Below are positions 33,900 to 45,780 of a DNA stretch of 64,000 bases, piece after piece. Position 1 is the first letter of the stretch, and every line of letters starts with the position of its first letter. The position numbers were made by a program, and so were the translations under genes. The notes under the pieces are model-generated. The model made no database searches and was not told the DNA's origin. It saw only the letters and a list, made by a program, of their open reading frames with translations. The DNA is from Ottelia alismoides (taxonomy: Eukaryota > Streptophyta > Magnoliopsida > Alismatales > Hydrocharitaceae): the NCBI GenBank assembly GCA_037367405.1, contig JAZKJV010006951.1:310001-374000 (forward strand), written 5' to 3'.

Positions 33900-35399
33900 C
33901 AAGTAAGCCTTCCTTGCGGGCGCACCGAACATGTTCCCTGTAATCATCAATTCACAACTAAGCAAGGAACAAGAATCTCGTCTGCTTAAGGTTCTAGAAA
34001 GAAACTGCAAGGCCATAGGTTGGAAGATTTTTTATCTCCATGGGATAAACCCTTCCCTATATTCGTACCACATCAACCTAGAAGAAGACATTGAACCCTC
34101 TCATAAATTTCATTGTAGATTAAATCCAAACCTACGGGAGGTAGTGATGGATGAGATAACAAAATGGTGTGATGAGGGATTCATTAATCCCATCTCTGAC
34201 TCAAAATATGTGTCATGTGCATGTTTTGCCCAAGAAGATAAGGATCATCATGATCTAGAATGAAAAAGGAGAGGAGATCACAACCAGAGTTCCAACATCA
34301 TGGCACGTTTGTTTATATTATAGATGTCTAAATTTATTGACCAAGAAGGATCATTCCACTCACATTTATCGACCAGATAGTCAAAACACTGGCCACGAAG
34401 GAATATTTCTGTTTCCTTGATGGATATTCTAGTTACAATCAAGTCATCATTGTGCTCGAAGTTCAAGAGAATACTTTCTTCATCTGTCAATTCGGGACTT
34501 ATGCCTTTTGCAAAATGTCGTTCTGGTTGTGTAATGCTCCAGCGACATTCCAACGATGTATGTTGGCAGTATTTGCAAATATGGTTGGAAGTTTTCTGGA
34601 GGTCTTCATGGATGATTTTTCAGTCTACGAGGATAGCTTTGATCAATGCTTATCTTATCTAGACCAAGTTATGAAAATATGTTATGAAGTGAACCTTGCA
34701 CTCTTGTGGGAAAAGAGTCATTTTATGGTGACCAAAGGTATTGTGCTTAGCCATGTCTTCTCAAAACGTGGCATGGAGGTTGATCATGTGAAGGTGGAAG
34801 TGATTTCAAAACTAGAGCCACCTACAAATTTGAAGTATGTCAGATCATTCTTAGGGCACATTGATTTCTACCGACGATTTATCAAAGATTTCAGTAAAAT
34901 AGCCCGACCCCTAATCAAGCTCTTTGGATATGAGGTTGATTTTATTGGCGATGACAAAGTCATTCAAGACCTTACACATTTGAAAGAAATAATCACTCAG
35001 GCCCCTATCCTTCAACTATCAGATTGTTCTCTACCATTTGAGATCATGATAGATGCCTTTGATTATGCCATTGGGGCAGTTTTAGGGCAGAGAAAAGATA
35101 ATATTCCATTTGCAATTCACTATTCCATCAAAACACTAGATGAAGCACAAAGGAACTACACTGTCACTGAAAACGAGCTACTGGTAGTAGTACTCACCCT
35201 GGAAAAATTCAGATCCCACTTGTGTGGATTCAATGTCATTATGTATACAAACCACTCGACCATCATATATCTTCTAGCCAAGAACGTTGCCAAACCACGA
35301 TTAATCAGGTGGATTCTTCTACTCCAGGAATTTGATCTTAAAATTCTTGATAAAATCAGAGTTAAAAATGTGGTGGTCGATCACTTGTCAAGATTTTAA
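33900..35399 (+). pseudogene. Reverse transcriptase-RNase H, TE-5
   Basis: The N-terminal part is in frame 1 (33931-34263: MFPVIINSQLSKEQESRLLK, KWCDEGFINPISDSKY). After a frameshifted gap the palm is in frame 3 ([20 protein letters not shown] near 34417; [20 protein letters not shown]; catalytic FMDDF near 34611). Frame 3 stays open for 315 codons (34452-35399) through the thumb ([16 protein letters not shown]) and RNase H. RNase H residues visible are IMIDAF, TENELL and VVDHLSRF, but the usual TDH reads MYTNHST, so one catalytic Asp has become Asn. This is the best-preserved coding stretch in the window. Confidence 0.93.
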
Positions 35400-36773
35400 G
35401 AGCCAGCCACTCCTGAGTAGAGTTTATTACCGATAACATAGGCTTTTCCAGATGAGTCCATCTTGTCAGTCACCTCGCTCCCCTAGTTCGTTGATTTTGT
35501 GAAATATCTTTTATCTAAGAAAACTCCACAAGATTGTCCTAAGCAGAAAATAGACAAGTTCTTGTCAGTAATCCACTTCTACAAGTGGGAGGATCCATAT
35601 CTCTTTCGAGAGGGGGTAGACTGCATCTAGAGAAGATGCATTTCTCAGGAGGAAGTCCACAGTGTCCTCGAGCATTATCACTCTAGAGAATCCGGAGGAC
35701 ACCACTCCGAGAGAGGAACGACATCGACAGTTCTACAATGCAGCCTTTGATAGCCAACTTTATTCAAAGACGCATAAGACTTTGTCAAGCATTGCACTTA
35801 CTATCAAAGATTGGGTAGTACCATCGGAATAAGAGACACAATGCCTCTTAAGTACATTAAAATTTCTGATGTATTTGACACATGGGGTATTGATTTCATG
35901 GGTTTGTTCCCTAACAGTCATGGTTTTGAGTATATTCTGCTCGTTGTCGATTATGTAAGACGTTGGGTGGAGGCTATCTCAGCCCGAGCTGCCGATAGTC
36001 ATACCTTCTCCCGATTCCTTAAGGCTCACATTATTTCAAGGTTTGGAATCCCCAAAATTCTGTTATCTGATAGGGGAACCACTTCATCAACAAAGAGGTA
36101 AAGAACTTGATACAAGAATTTTGCAAAGAACATTATGTCACCTGGTTACCGACACAATCCAATGGCCTGGCCAAATGTTCAAACATGGAGATAAAGACAA
36201 TATTGCAAAAGCCCGTACGCCCCGACAGGAAAAATTGGTCACAGTTGCTTGACTCGATAATTTGGGCCTATCAGACTGCATACAAGTCACCATTGGGAAT
36301 GTCTCCCCACCGCCTAGTATACGACAAGCCATGCCATCTTCCCGTGGAACATATTCACAATCATTATGGGCAATCAACATATGTAATTTGGATTCCAAAA
36401 GGGAGGTTATAACAGAAAGTTGGATCCGAATCAGGTCCTTGAATTTCACGAGTATGCATATGGCAACAACCTATTGTACAAAGAAAAGGTCAAAAAGTGG
36501 CATGACAAGCACATCTGCAAAAATACCTTCGAGGAAGGACAGAATGTTTGGTTGTTAGATGCAAAACTCAAACTATTCTCAGGGAAATTAAAGAGCAAGT
36601 GGACAAGGCCTTTCATAGTAAAACAAGTGCATGACAATGGAAGTTTCATCATATCTGATCTGTCAGCTGACGCACAATTTGTGATCAACGGACAACTACT
36701 GAAGCCTTATCTCAAACATGACACATTTTTGTTCGTGGTCGATTCAATAAGGTGGTCCACGACGAAGAAATAA
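35400..36773 (+). pseudogene. Integrase, TE-5
   Basis: The zinc-binding region (35540-35765) reads LEHYHSRESGGHHSERGTTS and TLFKDA. The core starts FDTWGIDFMGLFPNSHGFEY (first catalytic Asp in GIDF) in frame 3 and reaches LLSDRGTTSS (second Asp). A frameshift near 36090 moves it to frame 2 (NLIQEFCKEHYVTWLPTQSN). There the NGxxE motif reads NGLAKCSNMEIK, so the catalytic Glu is Lys. A second shift near 36413 returns to frame 3 for the C-terminal part (LDPNQVLEFHEYAYGNNLLY; LKSKWTRPFIVKQVHDNGSF), ending at 36773. The loss of Glu and the frameshifts make it inactive. Confidence 0.92.
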
Positions 36774-36907
36774 CATCCACAACATCCATTCACGCGAATA
36801 AGGCCAACAAAAACATTTTTTAATATTTAATCATTTTTGTTCTTTTCTTCTTTTCATTTTATATTTATTTATTCTTTTGACAAGTAGCATTCATTCCAAA
36901 CATCATT

Positions 36908-37275
36908 GCTATACTTAGGATATGACTCATCCTAAGCATAAGGTGGGTGAATGCTTTCGGGTGCTCAGTCTTTGATCCCTCACATGTCTCCTCAACTTTT
37001 GAGATTCTTTCTATACTTAAGGAAATTTTACCCAAAGTATATGGGGAGACAGGAAGATCCGTAGAATAAATAATTTTTTTGTTTCCCACCTTCGATTCTC
37101 CTCGCATTGGTATACATACTACTATAATTAGGATTATTTGATCCTAAGTATAAGGGGGACGATCGACTTCTCAATCTTTAGTCATTGTAGTATAGAATTT
37201 TTTATACTTAATACGAGTTATGACTTCCTTTGTCTTCGATGTATGAGGACATAACTCAAGCTAAGCATGGGGAAG
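36908..37275 (+). repeat. Array of four PPT-like hairpins, TE-5
   Basis: Hairpins lie at 36908-36946 (TTAGGAT/ATCCTAA), 37011-37048, 37122-37160 (TTAGGAT/ATCCTAAGTATA then AGGGGG) and the long one at 37201-37275 (ACGAGTTATG/CATAACTC). It starts 135 bases after the integrase stop. Confidence 0.82.
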
Positions 37276-39204
37276 TCAATATGTACTTCGTATGTATCTT
37301 TTCCTTTACTTCGTACCTTTGTATTTTCAATAAATAAGTCTATAACACTATATATACACAAATTTAACAAATTATTTAATAAAAAATATGTTTTTTATTC
37401 CTAAAAAAATTGTACATACTGATTATTAAATCAAGTAAAAATAAATTTGCAAAATGTTTGGAAAATAGTTTGAAAATCCTTGTGAAAAATCGTTTGAAAA
37501 CTGTTTGAAAAACATTTTGTAAAATGTTTTCAACCATTGTAAAATTTTTTGTTTACTAAATTTCTTCAAATTTCTGGAAAATGGTTAGAAACATATATTA
37601 ATAAATCTATAAATATTGTTTGAAAAAAATTTTGTAAAATGATTTTCAAATGTGTGTAAATATTTGTAAAATATTGTTTGTAAAAATTATTTTGGACTAT
37701 AGTTTTCCAAAATTTTTGTAAACTCATCTTCAAATAAGATTGAGGAATATACAAATCTATCTAAAAGTTCTGTATTAAAAGTATATGTATTTCTATAAAA
37801 ATGGTCACTTATCCCTTGTAAATTTTTAAAACCCTAACTCTTGTAGAATATAAGATGCATCCCTGTGTAAATATATATACCTAGTTTTTTTAATTTAAAA
37901 TCCTTTGTTTTCAAAAATCACAAAAAACATTTACAAATATTTAAAATACCAAAAAAATTTGCAAATCTTTTTTGAAAGAAAATGCATGTGCATCATCTTT
38001 TCAGAAATCCATAAAAACTTTAATAGTCTGGAAATTGTATCAGAAAAATATTTTCCTGCATTGTACATAGCATGAGCATTTTTCGTATTATTATAGGCAA
38101 TTGAACAAATCCATGTAAAGTCTGAGGATTGGAACTTTACGAAGACCTTAATACACTTAATTATGAAGGAACCCATTGAGGACTATAATTGGAGATACTT
38201 CAGGTCACCTTGACTTAATTCTTTAGATTCCATAAGACTATGTTCATGAGCTAGTTCAATGTGCCTAAATAGAACCCTTCATATCATCCGTACGATTCTT
38301 TAGACATTGACTTGACTGGAAGCCTCGCACTTAACACTTAGCTCAACTTAGATGTTCTGTTGAAAAATCTTGGGGTCTAAGTCGGGACGATGCAAGGCTG
38401 CTTCATCAAGTGTGGCTCAGGAACCATTCTTGGAGATTGCCAACACTAGTACTATAACCCACTTCTTATGATAACCATGATATGTAAAGACTGGATATGG
38501 ATTGAAATAATGCTTCAGACGAGGGATGGTCTACCGGCACATGTTTTTATAAGACCCCAAAACAATGGATGGAACAAAAGATGCTATATCAACCGAGGCA
38601 CAAACAAGAATGAAGAAGCTATGCAAAGTCAAATAAAATATTTAAAGAAGCCTTCAACCAAAAAGTCCACAAATATGAGCTTTAGAAAAATACCGCTTCT
38701 TGGTGAAGATCCAGTTAAACCGACCAACTTCACAAGGGAATAAAGACTACACTGGTCCATTCCCGCTTCTCTTCCCAGCCTTCTACCTTCTTATCCCATT
38801 AAGTTGTAAAGACTGGAAGTACCTGACCTTAGAAGGAAATATCTGACTCCACAAGGATGACTTATCAGAAGAGCAGACAACTTGATAGTTCAATGGTTTT
38901 GTCTGGGGAGAGCTAAACAATTTCACACACATGGTTCTATCATTTCAAGGTAGCAAGAGTATGCGGCTGAGAGGATGGTTTTGAACTGGCTACGAATTAG
39001 ACTGGATAATAGGAGTATGGAACCTAAAGGCTTTTGTGTCATACATCCTAACCTCTAAGTGGTTCCGCATACATCATTAATCCAAAGGCTTTCTTTGAGC
39101 TCCAAACTTTGACTTTATTAAGACAAATTTAAAAGATGAAAATTATTCAAAGTTATTCCTTTTTCTTTTCTTTATTATCCTCTTCGCACTTATAGGCATA
39201 GGTT
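37276..39204 (+). other. 3' non-coding tail of TE-5
   Basis: The very AT-rich part at 37320-37980 has repeated TTTGAAAA and TGTAAAAT strings. The block at about 38195-38230 (CTTCAGGTCACCTTGACTTAATTC) is shared with TE-1 and TE-2. The two-box module is at about 38690-38770 (GACTACACTGGTCCATTCC). The frame at 38468-38743 parallels one in TE-3 but not in other elements and is not called as a gene. Confidence 0.6.
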
Positions 39205-39238
39205 TTGCTAGTTACTAACAAAGGCAAGTATGCGGGGG
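39205..39238 (+). other. Hairpin and polypurine tract of TE-5
   Basis: The hairpin TTGCTAGTTACTAACAA (39205-39221) is followed by AAGTATGCGGGGG (39226-39238) and then the LTR start TGATGAATCTCC. Confidence 0.82.
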
Positions 39239-39650
39239 TGATGAATCTCCATTTCATTACCTTTATTCTTCCATTAGCATTTAAACCCTAGCTAAATGCA
39301 TGCATGTATCATTAATTTGTCAAAATAAACATTCACTAATTTGTACAAAATATTATATGAAAGACGGTATGTTTATTGTATTTATCACCAAAATCAAAGA
39401 ATAAAGGAAATAAAAGAAAAAGAGTGAAGTGTCAAAGACATTGAAGTGACCCTAGATCCCGAGACTCAATCATCACGATGACTTTTTAGTCGACAAGGAA
39501 TGAAGTTGGGGGAGATAGGATGGCTATTGTACAGAAAACACATAATGAATCACTCTACAAAATATGCCAATAATTGCTTTTTGGGACCTATTTTATTCTT
39601 TAATAATTACACATCAAATAATGAAACTTTGTATATGAAAGTTTTAGATA

Positions 39651-39674
39651 ATATATATATATATATATATATAT
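39651..39674. repeat. (AT)12 microsatellite
   Basis: A 24-base alternating AT run lies in TE-5's LTR. TE-3's LTR has a shorter run at about 22126-22140, so the tract has expanded or contracted since the copies diverged. Confidence 0.9.
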
Positions 39675-40648
39675 TAATTTCATACAAAAACCATACAAAA
39701 AATAGTAGTTGTCGTTTGATTAAGTTTTCAAAATCCCAACTTCCCAGACCCATATCTCTCAAATAAAATCAAAATATACCAAAATTACCTTTAATTGTAT
39801 TGAACTTTCAATAAGTTATTTAATGAAGCTGGTTTCATATTTTTTGAAGTTAAGGTGTTAAAGTTAGGTTTTGAACCCCTATTGTATATTATACACCATT
39901 AAAATAATAATTTTATTGATTATTCATTATTTTTATAATTTTATATTTTTATAATTTTTTAAATATCATATAAAATATTTGTACATATTAAAATAAGAAT
40001 AAAACAATAAATAAAACACTAAAATAAAATATGTATATAAATAAAACATAGATGACATACCTATAACTATTCCTATGTAAATAATACAACTATTTATTTA
40101 AGTGTATATATTACGTCAGAAAAATAGAATAAAAAATATATAAGTGTTTAAAAATAAGTTATAAATATATAATATAAGAAACTAAAATAATAAAATCAAA
40201 AATAAAAAAATAAAATACTTAAAACTTAGGTAAATATGCTTATATATGTGCACTAAAAATAAAATGTAAATAAACACTTCTAAAATACTACAAAAAATTA
40301 GAAATATTTTTTATTTTCTAATCGAAAAAAATAAACTCTAATTCTATTTTATATTTAATTTGCAAGGCATTTTGCCTTAGAATTTCCTGGCTTGTCCACG
40401 TGGACCAACCATGCACTTTCTTTTGTTGACCGGAGGTCAACTGTCCAGTCTCCCTTCTGACACCTGTCATAAGTCACGAGACCACCCTCTTCGTCGTTTT
40501 TCCAACACTTCCTCTATCACTCATTACCCTCGAAACTAGTACCATCGTTCTCCCACATCGTCCCTCATCCACGCCCATCCTAGAATCTCCACCAACCCTT
40601 GCTAGGTCTTACGCAGCATCCCCTCGAATCTCACTAAAAAATCATCAA

Positions 40649-40656
40649 TAAATATA
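40649..40656 (+). promoter_or_regulatory. TATA-like element of the TE-5 LTR
   Basis: TAAATATA within CAATAAATATACCCC, at the place of TE-3's TATAAATATACCC. A CACGTGG box lies downstream at about 40742 and another upstream at about 40398. Confidence 0.5.
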
Positions 40657-42926
40657 CCCCCTTAACCTCTTTTGGCTTTTTGGTCCTTCTTCTTCGAGCT
40701 TTAGCCCCTCACATCATTCCTATTGACTTCCCCATGGTGACCACGTGGTCTAGTCCTTGATTTGCAGCGAGGAGAGCTCACGAAGTAGGTGTATCCACCC
40801 CATCGCTGGAGCACCGCCGACAGGTCTACTCCTGGCCTCTTAGACCGGTTGAGCCCCTGTTTCTCGCATTCCTAGGTAGTTCCTTAGCTTGCCTTTCATT
40901 TTAGATATTTAGTCTCCAGTTTAATCAGGCAATTAGCACTCCAATTAAAACCTCCAAATTCCTGGAGCCTGAGCTCGAGGTCCGAGTCACAGTGATTTCA
41001 CCCTTGTTTTGACCCGCTTTCGCCTCATCTTTGAATCTCTTCATGTTCTCCATCGATTACCTCTATAACCCCCTTGAATCATGTCTAGATTAAAGGATTC
41101 AGTTCTCCCTCCGTCGCTGTACATCGGAGCTCCCCCTCCATTCCATCCCCCTACCATTTTATGTAAACCTCAGCTCGAGGAGATATCTCTCGTGCCTGGC
41201 ATTCTTTTGTTGTGTACTTGCAGGTCATTTGATGCTCCTGGGACCTCAACGACCTCCCGGAGCTGCTCCAGGTGGTTCATCCTCGCCCGAGCCTCCTATG
41301 ACACCTCGCTTCACACAGACCTTGTAGGAACACACGGAGGAGGCCCAACTACTTGTTGGGCTCATCGGAGGTGACAAAGAGCGCCAGAGATGGGAGAATT
41401 GATGAAATAAAGTTCATCGATGAGCCGTTATTGAGTATTCTTTCAAACTCCTTCCCACTGTTCGATCAAGAACAACGGTCCAGATCTAATCTGGACCGTT
41501 GGTTTTTTTGAAGGGGTACGTAAGGACGACCGCTAGATCTGCTACATGGAGGATCCTGTATGCTTTAATATCGATGCTTAATTGGGTAATTTGCATACTC
41601 ATCCTCTGCCTTTTTGTATTTATTAGAGGGCCTTGTAAATATTTTATGTAGTTTAAAAATCGTTGGAAAAATTGTGTGTAATCCAATGAATATTTTGTAT
41701 ATTGCTTTAGTCCCGGCTAAAGTCACGTGCAAACACACATTTATCTTGTAAAATTTGCACTGAAGCTCTCATGTGTTTTTGTAATTGCTTGTTAGTATAT
41801 TAAGATTTTAATGTGTTAAAGTCAACTAATTTTAAAATTTAATTCCACTTATCCCTTGCATTTAATTCCAACTGCAATTACACTCTTGCCAAGCCAAGTA
41901 ATTTTATGTCTTATTTTCTATTTATTAAAAATAGTTGTTGTGCTCTAAAAATTACGAAAAATTGGAGTAGGTACCTGGATGCATGTATAATCATGCTATA
42001 TAAATCTTTTTGCATTTTATGTCCTTTTTCCTATTTTCTAAGAATGAAATATTACACGTTGAGGCTCTGTTTGCCTTACAAAGCCAAAAAATATATAAAA
42101 TTACTTCAAAAATTCCCAAAAAATATATTATGCATATTTAAGTATTATTAACCATCAAACCAAAAATCAATAAAAATTACAAAAGAAAATTCTCAAAAAA
42201 TTAAAAGACCCAAAAATATTTATAAAAATATAAAAATTCTAAAAAATCCTAAACATGTTATTTTTCTATTTCTAAATTATATATAATACTAATATATAAA
42301 AATTTATTTGGAGTAAATTTGATACAGTTTGGTATTTTTCACCTCCATTTTAATTCAGCCTATTTAATTAAGCCCTATTTTAGGGTATTTTAGACTTTAA
42401 AAAATATATAAATTAGAAAAAAATAAAAAAAGGCACAAAAAAAGTAAAAAATATTATATTTGCAATATTTTTATTAATATTTATATCTACCATAGCCTGC
42501 ATTGTATATATACTCTATATATAGCCCTATATTATAGTTTAACAGAGAAAGAAATTAAAAATATAAAAAGAGAGAAAATATAAAAAAATTTAAAAAATAA
42601 AATAAAAAATAAAAAAATTAATTAAAACCCATATTTTTTATTTCATATTATGCATAGCTATATATATACCTATATTATTTATCTATAAATAATATATAGT
42701 GCTATACCATGTGTTCCCTGTGTTCGATACCCTACTCCACTTTTCACTATATGCAATTTATAATAGGATTTATAATAAATTTTGATCCACATTATCTTTA
42801 TTGCTTAATATTTTATTATGGGTTTATTATTGAATTGGATTGGGTTTTCATGACTGGTCACGACACCGATTGGACATCTCGCCTTTTGAGATCTCTAGAC
42901 CCTCGCAGAAATCATCCTTTTCAACA

Positions 42927-43735
42927 TTCTATTTGATCTTCCTGAATTCCCATTCTATTTTGTGCTCTAATTCTGTGGGAAAATAACATGGCTTGCAAAA
43001 GGCCATTATTAACGGGAAAGTGCTCAATGGGGTCTTGTAAGAAGTCATGTATGCTTATAAAACTTGGTCCAAGAGTTGGGACCAGTTCTTCCTGTCAGAG
43101 CAGACTAACTTCTAGAAGATTCCTTTTACCTCCATGTTTGACACCTCTGTCATGCCACTAGATTGTGGGTGGTAAGGCTAGCAACACAGTTCTCAATGTT
43201 GTAGCCCTTAGTCAATTTCTTCACTTCTCTGTTGACAAAATGGCTACCCCCTTCAGATATTAAAACTTTAGGAATCCCAAACCTCAAAATAATATGATCT
43301 TTTAGAAATTTACATATGGTCTTGCAGTTTGAGGCTCAATTAGGGATATGATTCACCCACCTTAATAGATAGCCCACTACAAGAAGAATATATTAAAATC
43401 CATGGTTATTCGAAAATGAACCCATAAAGTCAATTCCCCATGCGTCAAATATATCACTAAAGATCACTGGTTACATGAGCGTAACATCTTTGGGACCAAT
43501 GGTCCCTCCCATTCGTTAACAGATAGGGCACGACCTGATAAAATTACAAGCATCCTTAAATAAGGTTGGACAATAAAATTCACATTGTAATATCTTCTCA
43601 ACGGTCCTATTCCTAGAGTAGTGTCATCATGCCTCCAAGTTGTGGCATAGAGTGAAGACTCTTTGGTATCCCTCCTGAGGAATACATCTTATCCATTTAC
43701 AATCCAGTCCTTCAAAGAAAGGGAACAGATTCTAT
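42927..43735 (-). pseudogene. Integrase, truncated, TE-6
   Basis: Fragments on the - strand include the zinc-binding region (TLFKDACNFIRSCPICQR), FDAWGIDFMGSFSNNHGF (first catalytic Asp), FGIPKVLISEGGSHFVNREV, where the second catalytic Asp is Glu, and TGPNSWTKF-type shifted tail sequence. The reading ends at 42927 shortly after a KPCYFPTELEHK piece, where TE-5's LTR begins. Stops and frameshifts are present throughout. Confidence 0.85.
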
Positions 43736-44960
43736 CAATGGTAGTGCCTGGATTCTGACTTCAGTTGGTCAATTCTATTCTTGGGCCAACCCTGAAAAAC
43801 TTTACTAGAGACAAGATGGTAAACCTTGCCAACATACCATGGGAGGGAGTGAATAATAGAAATTGACTTTCTAGGAAAGGATTCATGGATCGATTCTAAC
43901 TTAATGATTTTTTGCTCGATATGGGACAAATGGTCAGCCACCACATTCTTCACGCTAGGCTTGTCTTTAATCTCCAAATCAAATTCTTGGAGGAGGAGGA
44001 GAATACATCGAAGGAGACACACCTTTGCATTTTTTTGCAATTAAATAACAGATGGTTGAGTGGTATGTAAAAACTATTATCTTTGTTCCAATGAGTAAAG
44101 ATCTCTATTTTTTGAAGGTGAAGACTACGACAAGTATCTATTTTTCTGTAACAATATAATTTTTCTGAGCTGGATTTAAAAATTTGTATGTGTAACGAAT
44201 AACATACGAGACTCTCTTTCTCCTTTGTCCTAGCATAGCCCCCACTATAAAATCAAAGGCATTGGTCATGATCTCGAAGGGAAGAGTACAATCAAGGGTT
44301 TGTAGTATCGGAGTTTCCGTGATCTTTCTTTTCATATAGCTCTAAGGCCTCAAGACACTTATGATCTATATGAATTCCCTGTCTTTCCATAAGAGCTCAG
44401 TCAAAGGTCATGCAATTTTTGAAAAATCTTTGATAAATCTATGATAAAATTCAACATGCCGTAGAAAAGACTGCACTTGCTTTAAGTTGGTTGGTGGCTC
44501 GAGTTTCTTGATCACATCCATCTTGGCTGGGTCAACATCCATTTCCTTCTTGAAGATGACGTGAACCAACATGATGATCTTCTTTACCATGAAATGACTT
44601 TTCTCCCATGAGAGCACTTGATTAACTTCCCTACATTTCTCGAATCATGCACTGTTGAAAAGTTCCTGGGGCATTACGAAGCCCAAAATGCATGCACTTG
44701 AATGCATAAGTACAAAAGGAACAAGTAAATGTTGTCTCTTCCTATACTTAGGGGAAATGGATACTTGATTGTAGCCCTAGAATCTGCCCAAAAAGCAGAA
44801 GTTAGGGGTGTGAGTTGATAATGATCGAAAACTTCCCTTAAGTCCTGCAAGGATGGAATATTTGAGAGTAGGGGGCAATGATTTGGGATATGGTATATCT
44901 ATGTCATCAAAGAAATCATGCTCTACCTATTTTGAATCTGTTTGTGCTGCTGATGTGGTT
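43736..44960 (-). pseudogene. Reverse transcriptase-RNase H remnant, TE-6
   Basis: The upstream piece PPTLKYSILAG (near 44870) marks the RT start. It then jumps to FLGRF*GYNQVSI near 44790, which implies deletion of the fingers. The next piece ends in NAPGTFQQCM near 44650 and then jumps to [10 protein letters not shown] (44617), so the stretch that should carry the catalytic FMDD is missing. The thumb ([13 protein letters not shown], 44408) and RNase H (MKRKITETPILQ, LPFEIMTNAFDFIVGAML; VADHLSH at about 43920) follow in separate frames. The enzyme is dead by deletion. Confidence 0.87.
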
Positions 44961-45780
44961 GGATCATGTGTAGTATCATCTACCACCAACTGTATGGCTT
45001 AGCGGGTCGAATCACCAAAGATGTGCCTTATTTTGGCAAAAGTCAGGTCTAATACATCTTCCTTACCCCTAGATTTTCCTGAGAGAAATGGAACTAGCAG
45101 GTCAAGCTAGACCTCTGAATCTCCAAGCGAATAAAGGGATGCATAGAGATTGTCATTTTGAATGAGCTGGAAGACTACTGTATTGACAATATCCTCACAT
45201 GATTAGAGTGATTTTTCAATTGCAATCAAGTTCCGTCTCTTGGGCCTAGCTATCATGATTGTAATATATTCTACCTCATACCTGGAAGAAGCAAACTCAA
45301 TGCTGGACTTGAATCGTGCCTCTGAAATCTTGCCTGATGTAAATCTAGCTTAAACATAGAATTGAATTTCCCTAGAATAGGGCTCCTGTAGTCCTTAGGA
45401 AGGGCTTCCCTAAGATCATATGAGAATCCTTCCAATTTATAGGGACATTCATGTATAGGATTGTGAAGTCCACCGGATAACTTTACCCTTCAATGTTGAT
45501 TGCAACGTTCCTATTCTCGCTCTTGGGTCTCTTAGTTAACGTGTCTGCAAAGTACAGCATGGCTCTTGATTTATTAAGAGGACCCAGATTTAGATGCTCA
45601 TAGAGTGTAGTTGGCATGAGATTAATATAGGAATCATTGTATAACAAGGTTCTTGCAAACTTGATGTCGTTGATTTGACTTGTTACAAAGTGTGCACCCA
45701 TGTCCCTCTTCTTTATAGGGAGCTCATTTTTTATTAACCAAGATGTTGCGATGGAGAGAATATGCATATTTGTCCGATTT
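44961..45780 (-). pseudogene. Aspartic protease region, TE-6
   Basis: The frame at 45483-45767 contains FARTLLYNDSYINLMPTTLY, which corresponds to the protease active-site region (normally D-x-G-[AS]-S-I-N-L-M-P). Here two residues after DS are lost, removing the essential Gly. Downstream sequence to 44961 is in broken frames. The catalytic function is lost. Confidence 0.75.

Larger units (their letters stand above)
31300..42926 (+). mobile_element. TE-5: 5'-truncated Ty3/Gypsy element, inverted partner of TE-3
   Basis: The order is gag remnant, protease, RT, RNase H, integrase, hairpin array, 3' tail, polypurine tract and 3' LTR, all in + orientation. There is no 5' LTR or primer-binding site upstream. 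The 3' LTR ends at 42926 inside TE-6's integrase. It extends further 5' than TE-3 and therefore includes the gag and protease parts. Confidence 0.85.
39239..42926 (+). mobile_element. TE-5 3' LTR
   Basis: The 3688-bp LTR runs from TGATGAATCTCC to CCTTTTCAACA. It aligns with TE-3's LTR on the opposite strand. Its terminal CA at 42925-42926 is directly followed by TE-6 integrase sequence, so this is the true element end. The frames at 41081-41374 and 42709-42936 are open by chance within LTR DNA. Confidence 0.9.
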
